This document shows, piece after piece, positions 31,905 through 41,191 of a stretch of DNA of 64,000 bases. A model generated the notes under the pieces. That model was not told the DNA's origin and made no database searches. It saw nothing but the letters and a program-made list of their open reading frames with translations. The translations under genes were made by a program, and so were the position numbers. Each line of letters starts with the position of its first letter. Positions within the stretch are counted from its first letter, which is position 1. This DNA comes from a virus: positions 32,598 to 96,597 of the IMG/VR virus record IMGVR_UViG_3300009430_000001; one strand, given 5' to 3'.

Positions 31905-33251
31905 GTGGATTTCGTCTCTCAATTCTTCTATGAGCGTCAGCGACGGCGCACCGAGCGAGAGCGCGAGTGGAATCGGACGCACATGGTTCTCGGTGGCAAT
32001 CCGAACTACCTCGTGCCTCCGACCGTTGGCATGGCGCCGAGCCCGCAATTTTCGGGTCGCCCAGCTCCTGTGCCGCTCTGGGGTGACAACTGGGACTATG
32101 GCAGTCCGGTGGGGCGCGTCGGCTATATGACGGCGCCCGATGGCCCGGAGCGGATGCAGGAGCTCAGGGGGTATCCGGGTGCCCCTTCGTTCGGTCCCGA
32201 TGTGACCTCGATGGCGGCATCGGTGGCTCTGGATGCCGGGCTTCAGATGGCGCCGCAGCTGCTGCAGGCCCCAACTCCGCGGGCCAATGGTCCGGTGATG
32301 GTGCAGATCCCCCGACCGCGAAATCCCACCATCCTGCCCACGCCTCCTGGCCCTCGAGGGGGTGGGCAGCCGGTGGCTGTGGTTGGTCCCGCGCCGGGGG
32401 TGGAGCCTTCCGCGACGGCCCCAGGGAATGGGGGCGGGGTGACCACGGTGCCAGGGGCGCCTGGTGGGTCGGAGCCGAACGTCACGCAGATGGGCATCAA
32501 CGAGGCCCAGGCCGTTCGCAAGGCCGCTGCTCGGGGTCGATCGATCGAATCAATCAACGGCGCTCAGCTCTGGAATGGCATCGAGGAGCCGTCCGCGATG
32601 CCCGACGCCACGGCCGAAAGGGTGAGGCGGGCCCGGACCGGCGGTAGCAAGCCGCGCAGCGGGCCCGCCACCGGCTACGGGAAGCTCTACCAGGGGGCCG
32701 AGAGCTTCGATCTGCCGGAATGGATCGAGGGAGCTTCCCGGCGCGGGGCCGCCTACGTGCGCAAGACCGGTGGCGCCGCCGAGACTCGGGCGCTGCAGAA
32801 GAGCATGATCCGGGCCGGCAAGTGGGGCGCCACTGCAGCCCGAGTCGCTCCCTATGCCACCGGCGCCCTGGTCGCGATTGGCGCCGGCATGCAGGGCTCC
32901 CAGGAGGCGGGCCTGGCCGGTGGGCTCACTTCCGCGGCGACAAGCACGGCTGGTCAGGTTGGAGGGGCGGTGCTTGGTGGCACCATTGGCACGATGCTCG
33001 CTCCGTTCACTGCTGGCGCTTCGATTCCGATCGGCGCCACGATCGGCGGCATCGTTGGCGGCATGGGCGGGCAGTGGGTTGGCAGTCAGGCCAACAAGTT
33101 CACAGTCAGCCAGGTCGATCAAGGCACCGGCTTCGGGGCCATGATGGATCCGTTCGTGACGACAGAGCGCGAACGCATGCAGGCTGAAGTGCTGAGAGCG
33201 CTCAACAGTCCTGCGTACATTGCGTCGCGGCCACTCGAACCTTACATCTGA
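31905..33251 (+). CDS. virion-type protein with C-terminal glycine-zipper membrane segments, 448 aa
   Basis: GTG 31905 (MDFVSQFFYERQRRRTEREREW) follows a TACCCTG box at the usual distance; the open frame reaches 31857 and an ATG exists at 31983. Residues about 110-215 are Pro/Gly-rich and low-complexity. Toward the C-terminus long zipper segments appear (ALVAIGAGMQGSQEAG, TIGTMLAPFTAGASIPIGATIGGIVGG read in parts). It lies in the same cluster as 30725. Confidence 0.6.
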   Translation: MDFVSQFFYERQRRRTEREREWNRTHMVLGGNPNYLVPPTVGMAPSPQFSGRPAPVPLWGDNWDYGSPVGRVGYMTAPDGPERMQELRGYPGAPSFGPDVTSMAASVALDAGLQMAPQLLQAPTPRANGPVMVQIPRPRNPTILPTPPGPRGGGQPVAVVGPAPGVEPSATAPGNGGGVTTVPGAPGGSEPNVTQMGINEAQAVRKAAARGRSIESINGAQLWNGIEEPSAMPDATAERVRRARTGGSKPRSGPATGYGKLYQGAESFDLPEWIEGASRRGAAYVRKTGGAAETRALQKSMIRAGKWGATAARVAPYATGALVAIGAGMQGSQEAGLAGGLTSAATSTAGQVGGAVLGGTIGTMLAPFTAGASIPIGATIGGIVGGMGGQWVGSQANKFTVSQVDQGTGFGAMMDPFVTTERERMQAEVLRALNSPAYIASRPLEPYI

Positions 33252-33253
33252 TC

Positions 33254-33682
33254 ATGGCAGCAGCACACCTCTCTCCAAGGCCGCTGATGTCCGCACAGGG
33301 TGGACGCGGCAGCTACATGATTCAACCCCAGCAGGACAACAGCTGGGCGCAGCTCGCTGCAACGTCAACTACGGCGCAGGCGAGCATGTTCAACAATGCG
33401 ATGAACGCTGCCTACGGCCTGGCGAACACGGGCCTGCAAGAGCTTGGACGGCTCCGCAATACTGGCCTGATTGGTGAATGGAACTTCCGCAATACGACGC
33501 AGCAGATTCCCGCGCAACTGGCTGCCACGAAGTACACGGCTGATCAACAGCTCAAGGCGGCGGAATTGCAGGCTGAGGCCCAGGTCAAGGCGGCTAAGGC
33601 GCAGCGAAGTGGTGGTGCGATGAGCGGGCTGGGCTCTCTGGCCATGGGTGGCGTCATGCTCGCAACTGGAGGATTCAAGTAA
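33254..33682 (+). CDS. hypothetical structural protein, 142 aa
   Basis: MAAAHLSPRPLMSAQGGRGSY. Gln/Ala/Asn-rich, predicted helical (QLKAAELQAEAQVKAAKAQ) with a hydrophobic C-terminus (GLGSLAMGGVMLATGG). The next gene starts on its stop as TAATG. Small virion protein by context. Confidence 0.55.
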   Translation: MAAAHLSPRPLMSAQGGRGSYMIQPQQDNSWAQLAATSTTAQASMFNNAMNAAYGLANTGLQELGRLRNTGLIGEWNFRNTTQQIPAQLAATKYTADQQLKAAELQAEAQVKAAKAQRSGGAMSGLGSLAMGGVMLATGGFK

Positions 33683-34578
33683 TGGCTCAGGATTGGACGA
33701 CGAATTGGGCTCAACTGGGCAGTGACCTCACGGGCCTCATCGACAAGGGCCGCTGGCTCGTGGACCTGCCCGGTGCCGCGGTAACTGCTGCAGGGAATGC
33801 AGTTGGTGATGCGATTAAGCCTGGAGTTAGCACAGCCGCTAGCAATGTGGCCGGTTTTTTTCAGAACAAGGGCGACGAAAAGACAGTGAAGGATACCGCG
33901 ATATTGACGCATGACAAGCGTGATGCAAAGACGCCGATCACTTATACGGTTACCGGCAAGGATAGAGAGACCGGAGAGGCAAGGACGTTTGAGGGGCTTT
34001 CACCTGAGGACATTCAGTCAAGGTTCCCGACACTTGGGAAGAACTACGCAGGTAGATTGACTAGAGCAACGGCTGAAAATGAAAGGCGATTGACGACTGG
34101 CGGCGCGATACAGGTAGAGACGGAGCGCGAGGGCAGGGCGGATCAGCGCCAGAAAGAGGCTGAGCTAAGAGCGGAGCAACGTGAAAAAGAACGCGCGGAA
34201 CAAGAGAGGAAGCGAAGAGAGGCGGAGATCACGTTGCAGCATAATCTCACAAAAGGGAGAGAGGAGGCTGGTCGAGAATTTGAAGGCACACAAAGAGGCC
34301 TGGATCGTCAGCACACGACTAACGAGAATAGGGATACTCGCACGCATCAAAAAGATCTGGCGGAAGGCGAGCAGGCATGGCGAAGCGGCGAATCCGCTTT
34401 GGATCGCAATCAGGCGTGGCTTATTCACAAAGATGCTCAGGGCATTCAAGAGGGCTATCTCACGCTTTCTCAGCAAAAGCTCGAGCTTGAGAAAGATCAG
34501 GATCGCAAAGACCGCCTCATGCTTATCTATACGATGATAGGCAAGGGCCTTGATCAAATGTTGGGGAATTTCGGCTGA
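33682..34578 (+). CDS. coiled-coil virion-type protein, 298 aa
   Basis: MAQDWTTNWAQLGSDLTGL. A hydrophobic/amphipathic N-terminus is followed by an alternating Glu/Arg/Lys/Gln central coil (REGRADQRQKEAELRAEQRE, then more charged repeats) of about 130 residues. Lower GC than the neighbours. Coupled by TGATG to the next gene. A structural or scaffold-like role is plausible; nothing specific recognised. Confidence 0.6.
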   Translation: MAQDWTTNWAQLGSDLTGLIDKGRWLVDLPGAAVTAAGNAVGDAIKPGVSTAASNVAGFFQNKGDEKTVKDTAILTHDKRDAKTPITYTVTGKDRETGEARTFEGLSPEDIQSRFPTLGKNYAGRLTRATAENERRLTTGGAIQVETEREGRADQRQKEAELRAEQREKERAEQERKRREAEITLQHNLTKGREEAGREFEGTQRGLDRQHTTNENRDTRTHQKDLAEGEQAWRSGESALDRNQAWLIHKDAQGIQEGYLTLSQQKLELEKDQDRKDRLMLIYTMIGKGLDQMLGNFG

Positions 34579-35168
34579 TGGCAACGCTCAACCAGTACAA
34601 CCAGGCGCTCGGTCAAGCCAGTGGCGGGGCGCAGCAACCGGGCAATCCGTACCAGTCGTGGTATCAGGATGCGTTTCGCGACATCATGAACTGGAGCGTC
34701 AGCCCCAGTCAGCAGAATCCCAATCGTGGCGCACAGCGTGATGCGTTCCAGATGGGTGCTGCAATGGCGGGTGTCAACACGCAGAACTCGAAAGAGTTGA
34801 TGAACACCGCTGCAGACTTGGATCTGCGCAATCAGCAGCAGATCATGGGTGCTGAGCACGGCTACAACCTTGCGGGCATGACGCATGCCAACGAACTGGC
34901 CAAGGATTACCTGCAGAACGAAACCGCCAGCGCAGTTCGTCAGCAGCAGGAGGGAGGCTTGCAGCAGCGACTGCTCACCCAGGAGACGGGCTTCCAGGAG
35001 CGCCAGAGCCAGGCCGAGGCCGGCTATCAGGCGCGCGCTACGACCCGGGTGCAGGGCCAGGAGAACCGGGCTCAGATCCGCACGCAGGGTGACGAGGCTC
35101 GCCGGCTGATGACGCACGATCGTGACACCGCGGCTCGCATGGCCGTCAGTCAGTCGAGGCGCGCATGA
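34578..35168 (+). CDS. hypothetical structural protein, 196 aa
   Basis: MATLNQYNQALGQASGGAQQPG. Gln/Asn/Arg-rich with repeated Q-x-x-E/Q-R helices (GGLQQRLLTQETGFQERQ). It overlaps the next gene as ATGA. Similar in composition to 33254 and 33682, which suggests a related set of filamentous or internal proteins. Confidence 0.55.
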   Translation: MATLNQYNQALGQASGGAQQPGNPYQSWYQDAFRDIMNWSVSPSQQNPNRGAQRDAFQMGAAMAGVNTQNSKELMNTAADLDLRNQQQIMGAEHGYNLAGMTHANELAKDYLQNETASAVRQQQEGGLQQRLLTQETGFQERQSQAEAGYQARATTRVQGQENRAQIRTQGDEARRLMTHDRDTAARMAVSQSRRA

Positions 35169-35698
35169 GTGATTCTGCCCTGCAGGTCCGCGCGGATTTT
35201 CAGCCGATCGAGGCCTGGCTGGATCAGATTCCGGAGCGCAAGAAGAGCTCGATTTTGCAGTATGCAGCATCCGAGCGCAGCCCGGTGCTCAGCTACCTCT
35301 ACGCCTCCATGCTGGGACTCCCGGCTTCGGTCGATGACTGGGAGGCGTGGGTGGCCAAGCGGTGGAAAAAGCTCGATCATCGCGCTGTACTTGAAACAGA
35401 GATCATGTCGCTCTATGACGACATCGCGAAGATTCGTGATGCGGTGGAGCAGGGCTCAATCAATTTGCGCGATAGCCCGACCAAATTGGCGTACCTCTCT
35501 CGTGAGCTGCGCGGGCACATCGAGCATCTCTCGAAGGAGGTTTCCACCCATGATCGCCGGGCCCTGCTGCTCGCCGGCGTCGAGATCACCGCTAAGATGC
35601 TGAAGAAAGTGTTCGGTCGCAACGCTGCTGTCTGGCCGGCGATCGAGGAAGCGATGCAGTCCGTCTGGGCTGACATCGATGCCCGTCATTCGCTCTGA
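35165..35698 (+). CDS. possible small terminase subunit, 177 aa
   Basis: MSDSALQVRADFQPIEAWL, helical throughout with a basic patch (WVAKRWKKLDHRAVLETEI) and a C-terminal helix bundle (RRALLLAGVEITAKMLKKVFG). Position just before the large terminase, length and helical composition fit a small terminase, which recognises packaging sites, but I see no clear helix-turn-helix, so the name is tentative. Confidence 0.4.
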   Translation: MSDSALQVRADFQPIEAWLDQIPERKKSSILQYAASERSPVLSYLYASMLGLPASVDDWEAWVAKRWKKLDHRAVLETEIMSLYDDIAKIRDAVEQGSINLRDSPTKLAYLSRELRGHIEHLSKEVSTHDRRALLLAGVEITAKMLKKVFGRNAAVWPAIEEAMQSVWADIDARHSL

Positions 35699-35702
35699 GC
35701 TC

Positions 35703-35822
35703 ATGGTCTACGCCTGCCTCGAGTCGCTTCGCCGCCTGCTTCGCTCCTACGGCTGGGGCACCCGGCCCCGGACGATGCAGCTCCTGGCCGGCGGGGCGAT
35801 CGCGGCACACGAGGATCCCTGA
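35703..35822 (+). CDS. very small basic protein, 39 aa
   Basis: ATG 35703 gives MVYACLESLRRLLRSYGWGT, ending AGGAIAAHEDP. Four bases after the previous stop and before the 106-base gap to the terminase. Too short to call with confidence; no family recognised. Confidence 0.35.
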   Translation: MVYACLESLRRLLRSYGWGTRPRTMQLLAGGAIAAHEDP

Positions 35823-35864
35823 GGGCCGAAAATTTCTGCTACGCGCGCGCCCGTCACATGAGCC

Positions 35865-35882
35865 CTAGTATCAATGTACTAG
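35865..35882. repeat. CTAGTA...TACTAG inverted repeat upstream of the terminase
   Basis: Six-base perfect arms with a six-base spacer, 46 bases before ATG 35929. It may be an operator or a weak hairpin. The region 35823-35928 holds no gene. Confidence 0.4.
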
Positions 35883-35928
35883 CCGGGGTCGCAATCTCGC
35901 ATCCTAGCACTGATTCCAGGGGTCGAGC

Positions 35929-37491
35929 ATGGACGCTTCAGTAGGTCTCCTGGCACGCGCGAAAGCCCTGGCCAACGCGGACACGCGCATTGACATCGAG
36001 GTTCCGCCGGACATTCGTCTTGCGCGCACGGATTTCTCGGTGTTCTGCAAGGTGATGGGCAAGCCGAATGCTCGCCATCACGAGGAATGGGTGCACGAGT
36101 TCGTCACGGAGGAGACGAGCTCACGGTTGCTGCGCATTGCTGGAGCGGACACGGCGATCCTCGCGCCGCGAGGTTCGGCGAAGAGCACAGTGCTGGCGCT
36201 GTTCACGGCGTGGGCGATTGGTATTCACAGTGAAGCGCGCAAGCTGTTGCGGATTCTCTACATTAGCTATGCACTGGACATTGCGCGATCGAAGAGTTTT
36301 CAGATCAAGCAGATCATCAACTCGAAGCCCTTTCGCGAGGTCTTTCCCACGGTGCGACTTGGCAAGGACCGCACGTCGGATGAGCTCTGGGCGATCGACA
36401 TGGACTTCGCGGATGTTCAGGTTGATGCTGATGATCCGTACACGCTCTGCGCTTCTGGCCTTGGTGGTGCCATCGTGTCGCGCCGCGCGGATCTGATCGT
36501 GATTGATGACGCGATCAAGAGCGTGGACTCGATCTCGAATCCTGACATTCGCGCCAAGTTGATCACGAACTGGCAGCAGGTGGTGCGGCCGTGCTTGCTG
36601 GACGGTGGTCGCTGCATTGCGTTGGGCACGCGATTCAGCGCTGTTGACATCTACGGCACAACATTTGTGCAGAAGAATGGTTGGCGCGTCATCGTCGAGA
36701 AGGCGATTCTCACTGATGGTGATGGACTCGAGTGGTCGTACTGGCCTGAGATGTGGTCGTTGCCGTATCTGCAGAAGCTTCGTCGTGAGTCGCCGACAGA
36801 CTTCAGCTTTCAGTTTCAGAACCTGCCCGTTGCGCAGAGTGAGCTCAATTTCCCTGAAACGTGGTTCGTGCAGGAGCCGCTGAAGCGCGATAGCGGTGGT
36901 GCTGTTCAGCCTTATGACATGCTTTGTGTTGGCGTGGATCTCAGCAGTGGACTGAAGGAGCGCAATGATTACACGGTCATGCTGCTGGGCGGCATTCGCG
37001 ATGGCAATGTCGAGATGATCAGCTACCAGCGCATGCGGGCCATGGGCAATCTCGAGAAGCTCGACGCTTTGCTTGACATGCTGGAGGAGCAGGAGCTGGT
37101 GCGCGTTGAGGAGATCAACGGTGAGGAGCGCTGGCATCCGACTGATTGCCCGGTGACGGTGCTGTTTGAAGAGATCAGCTACCAGCAAAGCATTCGCGGT
37201 GACGCCAAGGCGATTCTTCACGACAAGCGCGGGCTCTACAACATCGTGCTGCGCGGAGTCAAGGGCTACCGTGGTGACAAGCTCAGTCGTTTTCGCGGCA
37301 CCTTGGGCCTGTTCCAGACGGGCAAGGTGACGTGGAATCCGCTCTACAACTGGGATGCTTTCAAAGACGAGATGGTGAACTTCGGTTACACCGATCACGA
37401 TGACTGCGTGGATGCCACGGTGCTCACGATCCGCGGCCTGGTCGGCCAGGGGGCTCTTCAGGCGCAGTGGGGCGACTGGGATCTCGAGTAG
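35929..37491 (+). CDS. terL: terminase large subunit
   Basis: 520 residues. ATPase: Walker A APRGSAKST at 79-87, Walker B LIVIDD at 189-194, a coupling motif near ALGTRF at 231-236. Nuclease (RNase H fold): VDLSS with D337, an EE pair at 414-415, and DHDDCVDA at 489-496. All key acidic residues are present, so it should both power packaging and cut concatemers. Length fits the family. No close relative is asserted. It starts the terminase-portal-scaffold block and is followed 29 bases later by the portal. Confidence 0.93.
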   Translation: MDASVGLLARAKALANADTRIDIEVPPDIRLARTDFSVFCKVMGKPNARHHEEWVHEFVTEETSSRLLRIAGADTAILAPRGSAKSTVLALFTAWAIGIHSEARKLLRILYISYALDIARSKSFQIKQIINSKPFREVFPTVRLGKDRTSDELWAIDMDFADVQVDADDPYTLCASGLGGAIVSRRADLIVIDDAIKSVDSISNPDIRAKLITNWQQVVRPCLLDGGRCIALGTRFSAVDIYGTTFVQKNGWRVIVEKAILTDGDGLEWSYWPEMWSLPYLQKLRRESPTDFSFQFQNLPVAQSELNFPETWFVQEPLKRDSGGAVQPYDMLCVGVDLSSGLKERNDYTVMLLGGIRDGNVEMISYQRMRAMGNLEKLDALLDMLEEQELVRVEEINGEERWHPTDCPVTVLFEEISYQQSIRGDAKAILHDKRGLYNIVLRGVKGYRGDKLSRFRGTLGLFQTGKVTWNPLYNWDAFKDEMVNFGYTDHDDCVDATVLTIRGLVGQGALQAQWGDWDLE

Positions 37492-37494
37492 CGA

Positions 37495-37501
37495 TACCCT
37501 G
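37495..37501 (+). promoter_or_regulatory. TACCCTG box, putative -10 element
   Basis: TACCCTG 19 bases before ATG 37521, with AGGAG between. Best-formed plus-strand example. Confidence 0.5.
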
Positions 37502-37520
37502 AACGCAAGATAGGAGCGCC

Positions 37521-39773
37521 ATGCAAGGTCCGGATCAGACGCGCTTTATGCAGATGCTGGAGGCAGCGCGCACGCGGCGCTCCTCTGATGATGCGGCATC
37601 GATGATCGTGCCGGCGCATCTGGCGCAGATGCGTCTGTTCATGACGCGGCAGGGCATCGAGTTTCACGCCAAGCAGGACAGCTACGGCCAACGGCGCGAT
37701 TTCATTGAGCGGGTCTCGGCATTCAACAAGCTACCTGGGCGCCTTGAGGGGATCATTGACTCGTTCCTGATTGATGGACGCGGGCTTTTCTATTTCAGGC
37801 CCAGCAAGGATTTGTACAGGGTTCACTATTTCCGCTACGATCAATATCGCGCCTACTACGATGATGATGGTGACCTGACGGAGCTGCAGATTATCTACAG
37901 CTTCAAGGTCAGGCCGCCGAAGGGCTTTGGTGCTTCCCTCGGTGCCGCGCAGGTTGGTCAGGATGTGCGTTTTGTCGGCGGACCCTCGAATGCGCAGCTG
38001 CGCTGGATCAAGCTCGAGGTGTACAAGGATCGCGTTGAGCAGACGATCTCTGAAGAGCGGCCGGAGTTCGATGGACTCGCCTCTGCGAAGAAGACGGTGA
38101 TGACCAACGCGCTCGGGTTCATCCCAGCGGTGGAGGTCTTCAACAACCGCAGCTTGGAGGAAGGCGAGGGCTATGGCGAGTTTGACTGGCTGGCATCGCA
38201 CATCCTTGAGCACGATCGCCTGGTGCGCTCGATCCGCAAGAACGTTCACTTCTTCGGCAATCCGACGCTGGTGAGCTCTCGCCCGCGTCATGACCTGATC
38301 GAGCCGGACGAAGATGGCGCACAGGCTCAACGGGCCACCGTGGCGAGCAACAGCGGCTTCAATGGCGTGCGAACGCGGAGCACGCGGGTCTCAGAACCCG
38401 GCTACGGAGGGGATGCACTGCGCGTGCCGCGCGTGATCGCCAACGTGGAAGCGGCGGATCGCGTCGGCTACATCAGCCCGGATGCGGTGAGCGGCGATCT
38501 GACGTCCTGGACGACGATGTGCCAGGAGATGATCCGCACGGCGCTCGGCGGGGTGGACGATCTGTCGATCAACAGTGGCGCCACGGCTTACGAGGTGAAG
38601 ACGCTGTACGGGCGTGTTTCCGCAACTGCAAAGCGCAAGTGCCGGGATCTGTTCGAGTACGGCTTGTGTCAGCTGTTTCAGCTGATGATCTTCCACGAGG
38701 AGACGTTGTTCCGCGAGTCGCTTGCCGTGGCGCTTGGCATCATCAAGCCGGAGCCGCCGCTGGAGGAAACCATTCCGCCTGAGCAGTTTCCGCAGATCAT
38801 GCAGATGTATCAGCAGTTGATGCAGCAGTGGAATGAAGCGGTTAACAGCGCGATCATGCAGATCAAGAAAACAGGCGAGGTGCCACCAGGCGTCATTGGC
38901 TTGATTCCCGACGGTGAGACGACGGTGTTGTATCGTTGGATGGGTGAAGTATTTCCGCAGTCTAACGAAGAAATTCTCCAAGCAAGCATAGTTGTCCGAA
39001 ATCTCCAAGAAATAGGCGTTGATTCATTGGAAGCACTCATGTGGCTTTTCCCCGAGAAGACGCCAGAGGAGCGGGCCGCGATGCTGGGTGGATACCCTTT
39101 CCGTGTGGCCGAGGCGACACAGCGTGCGATTGGGATCACGATCGACACCATCCGGGCGTTTTTCTCGACCCCCCATCCGCAGGAGCCGGACCTGCCTCTC
39201 GCCGCCGATCCTGCGCTGGATCTGACGCCCTACCTGTACCGAACACTTGCCCACCTTCGTACCGAGCTGACCTATGGAGGCCGCTATTCAGAGCGGGATG
39301 CAACCGTCGGCATCCCCGACACCCTCACAGATGCCGACCGCTTACGCGCCGCCCGCGGTCTCGCAACAGGCGCCGACCGGGCCGATGCCCAGCGGCGTGC
39401 CAGCTTCGCCGCAGCAGCTCGCTTCGTGGCAGGCTCCCGTCCAGGACAGCTGGGCTTCGATTCCGGCGCAATGGCAGCAGGCATTCCAGGGGACGCCGGC
39501 CGCCTTTCCTACTCCGAGTCCCCAGTTTTCGGCGCCGGCGGGACCCTCGCTTACGACCCAGCCGATTCCGCCCGCAACGGCGCTCAACTGGGCAGTGGCG
39601 CAGGCCCCGGCAGTGGCTTCGGCGAGCCCGACCTGGCAGCCCCAACCAACGCCGGCCTACTACCAGCAGCCCCAGGCCCAGCCCCAGTACCCGCAGGCCC
39701 AGCCGCAGGTGCAAATGGTGCCGGTGGCGGTGCCCCAAGCCGCAACGGCACCAAGCGGCGCCGGCGCGGTTGA
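37521..39773 (+). CDS. portal protein
   Basis: 750 residues, placed between terminase and scaffold. A beta/alpha body with YFRPSKDLYRVHYFRYDQYR, then a helical middle region and a membrane-like LFQLMIFHEETLF. Size and gene order fit a portal (dodecameric DNA gate and packaging site), although I recognise no short signature. The last 166 codons overlap the scaffold gene in another frame: that part of the portal is Ala/Gly/Pro-rich and ends with a basic tail (NGTKRRRRG). Confidence 0.75.
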   Translation: MQGPDQTRFMQMLEAARTRRSSDDAASMIVPAHLAQMRLFMTRQGIEFHAKQDSYGQRRDFIERVSAFNKLPGRLEGIIDSFLIDGRGLFYFRPSKDLYRVHYFRYDQYRAYYDDDGDLTELQIIYSFKVRPPKGFGASLGAAQVGQDVRFVGGPSNAQLRWIKLEVYKDRVEQTISEERPEFDGLASAKKTVMTNALGFIPAVEVFNNRSLEEGEGYGEFDWLASHILEHDRLVRSIRKNVHFFGNPTLVSSRPRHDLIEPDEDGAQAQRATVASNSGFNGVRTRSTRVSEPGYGGDALRVPRVIANVEAADRVGYISPDAVSGDLTSWTTMCQEMIRTALGGVDDLSINSGATAYEVKTLYGRVSATAKRKCRDLFEYGLCQLFQLMIFHEETLFRESLAVALGIIKPEPPLEETIPPEQFPQIMQMYQQLMQQWNEAVNSAIMQIKKTGEVPPGVIGLIPDGETTVLYRWMGEVFPQSNEEILQASIVVRNLQEIGVDSLEALMWLFPEKTPEERAAMLGGYPFRVAEATQRAIGITIDTIRAFFSTPHPQEPDLPLAADPALDLTPYLYRTLAHLRTELTYGGRYSERDATVGIPDTLTDADRLRAARGLATGADRADAQRRASFAAAARFVAGSRPGQLGFDSGAMAAGIPGDAGRLSYSESPVFGAGGTLAYDPADSARNGAQLGSGAGPGSGFGEPDLAAPTNAGLLPAAPGPAPVPAGPAAGANGAGGGAPSRNGTKRRRRG

Positions 39774-40398
39774 TCGCTACCTCAGCCAGATCAGCGACGA
39801 ATCGCTCGAGCTGCTCGAGCATTTCGGGCCCGAAGCGCCGGTTCGCCTGAACACCTACGCCTGCCAGGTCGAAGACGCTCTGCTGGAGGCCCTGCAGCAC
39901 CAGCAGTACCAGGCCGACGTCGTCAGGGAGTACCAGGGCTACGTCGAGAAGGTGGTGCCACTGCTCGAAGCCGCCAAGGCCGAGCGTGAAGCGCTGACCC
40001 ACATCCTCACCGATCCCAAGCGACTGGGCGAGTACGTCGAGGGCTTCTTCGGTCCCGAGGGCCCGTTCCCGACGCAGACCCCAGGCGAGGAGGCTCGCGA
40101 TCGCCTGCAGCAGGGCATCGCCGAGACGCAGGGCCGGCTCGTGCCCATGCAGGACTTCCGCGCTCAGGACTGGGCCGATCAGCAGGCCGCCGCTCAACAG
40201 CAGGCCGCGGCGCAGCAGGGATTCCAGCGGCCGCAGATGCCCATGCCGGCCCCGGGCGGGGGTGGCGGGATCTCGGCTCAGGACGTCTGGGGTGCCTTCA
40301 CCCAGGCGATGGACGCGCGACCCGAGGACGCCTGGAAGGTGTTGGCTCAGGCTCCGCCTGATGCGATCCGCCAGAAGATCCTTTTCATGGGTGAGTGA
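39274..40398 (+). CDS. scaffold-like protein, 374 aa, overlapping the portal gene by 500 bases
   Basis: ATG 39274. Residues 1-160 are Pro/Gln/Ala/Ser-rich and disordered (SQMPTAYAPPAVSQQAPTGP), and 165-300 are helical and charged (LSQISDESLELLEHFGPEAP, VDRYLS). A C-terminal domain (AQDVWGAFTQAMDARPEDAW) may bind coat protein. Disordered/coil composition and position between portal and capsid are those of scaffolds. No protease motif is visible. The N-terminal 166 codons lie inside the portal gene. Confidence 0.7.
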   Translation: MEAAIQSGMQPSASPTPSQMPTAYAPPAVSQQAPTGPMPSGVPASPQQLASWQAPVQDSWASIPAQWQQAFQGTPAAFPTPSPQFSAPAGPSLTTQPIPPATALNWAVAQAPAVASASPTWQPQPTPAYYQQPQAQPQYPQAQPQVQMVPVAVPQAATAPSGAGAVDRYLSQISDESLELLEHFGPEAPVRLNTYACQVEDALLEALQHQQYQADVVREYQGYVEKVVPLLEAAKAEREALTHILTDPKRLGEYVEGFFGPEGPFPTQTPGEEARDRLQQGIAETQGRLVPMQDFRAQDWADQQAAAQQQAAAQQGFQRPQMPMPAPGGGGGISAQDVWGAFTQAMDARPEDAWKVLAQAPPDAIRQKILFMGE

Positions 40399-40400
40399 CG

Positions 40401-41177
40401 ATGAGCAACAAGCTGTCAGGGGCGCAGGTTGAATATCTGCGCAAGAGAGTCAAGCAGAACATGACCGCGCAGAGGTCACTGCTGATGGGAATCCAGAACG
40501 CGACTGGCTTGCCCACCGCGATTGACCTGAAAACACCCGGCGGCAAAGATGATCTTCGTGTTACCGGCGCTGGCTGGGATGCATGGGATCGTAAAAATCA
40601 GCAGATCAGGGCGGATCTCGATCCAGTCGATGCCACTGCGGCGTTCATGGCCGAGACGAGCCGTGCTGGTGGCTCAAGAGGAAAAGCGGATCCCGCTGTT
40701 GTTTCTGATCTTGCCGCACAATTACGCGCACATGATGCGTTGAGGGATAAGTCCGTTGACGAGCAAAGGACTATTCTTTCGCGAATTCAGCGGATCGCCA
40801 ACCTTCAAGGCGGGCAGTCGAACGACGCCTACGAACGCACGCTTTTGGGGTTAAAGGATGATCCGATGAAAGTCGACGTCCTTCACCAGGCCGGCATCAT
40901 CGACGAGAAGCAGGCCAAGCTGCTCAAGGGCGAGGCGCTGCCGGCCGATGAACTCGAGGCCAAGGCGATCGGCCTTCCGTGGGCTGACGCCATCCCCTGG
41001 TTGAAGGACATGCCTGCTGAGCAACGCCTTCCGTGGGATGTCGGCGGCATCGCGCTCGCCGGCGCCGGCGCCACCGCTGGATCGATCGCTCTGGCCAACA
41101 TGCTCATGCAGCAGGGCCAGCAGCAGAGCGATTACAACGCCTACGCCGCTGCTGTGCAGTCGGCGCACGCCTACTGA
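40401..41177 (+). CDS. glycine-zipper virion protein, 258 aa
   Basis: ATG 40401, MSNKLSGAQVEYLRKRVKQNM. Helical and charged for 210 residues, then a C-terminal hydrophobic zipper (VGGIALAGAGATAGSIALANML at about 215-236) and a Gln-rich tail. Same architecture as 30725 and 31905. Three bases follow the scaffold stop. Confidence 0.6.
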   Translation: MSNKLSGAQVEYLRKRVKQNMTAQRSLLMGIQNATGLPTAIDLKTPGGKDDLRVTGAGWDAWDRKNQQIRADLDPVDATAAFMAETSRAGGSRGKADPAVVSDLAAQLRAHDALRDKSVDEQRTILSRIQRIANLQGGQSNDAYERTLLGLKDDPMKVDVLHQAGIIDEKQAKLLKGEALPADELEAKAIGLPWADAIPWLKDMPAEQRLPWDVGGIALAGAGATAGSIALANMLMQQGQQQSDYNAYAAAVQSAHAY

Positions 41178-41191
41178 TTTCCTGACTCGCC

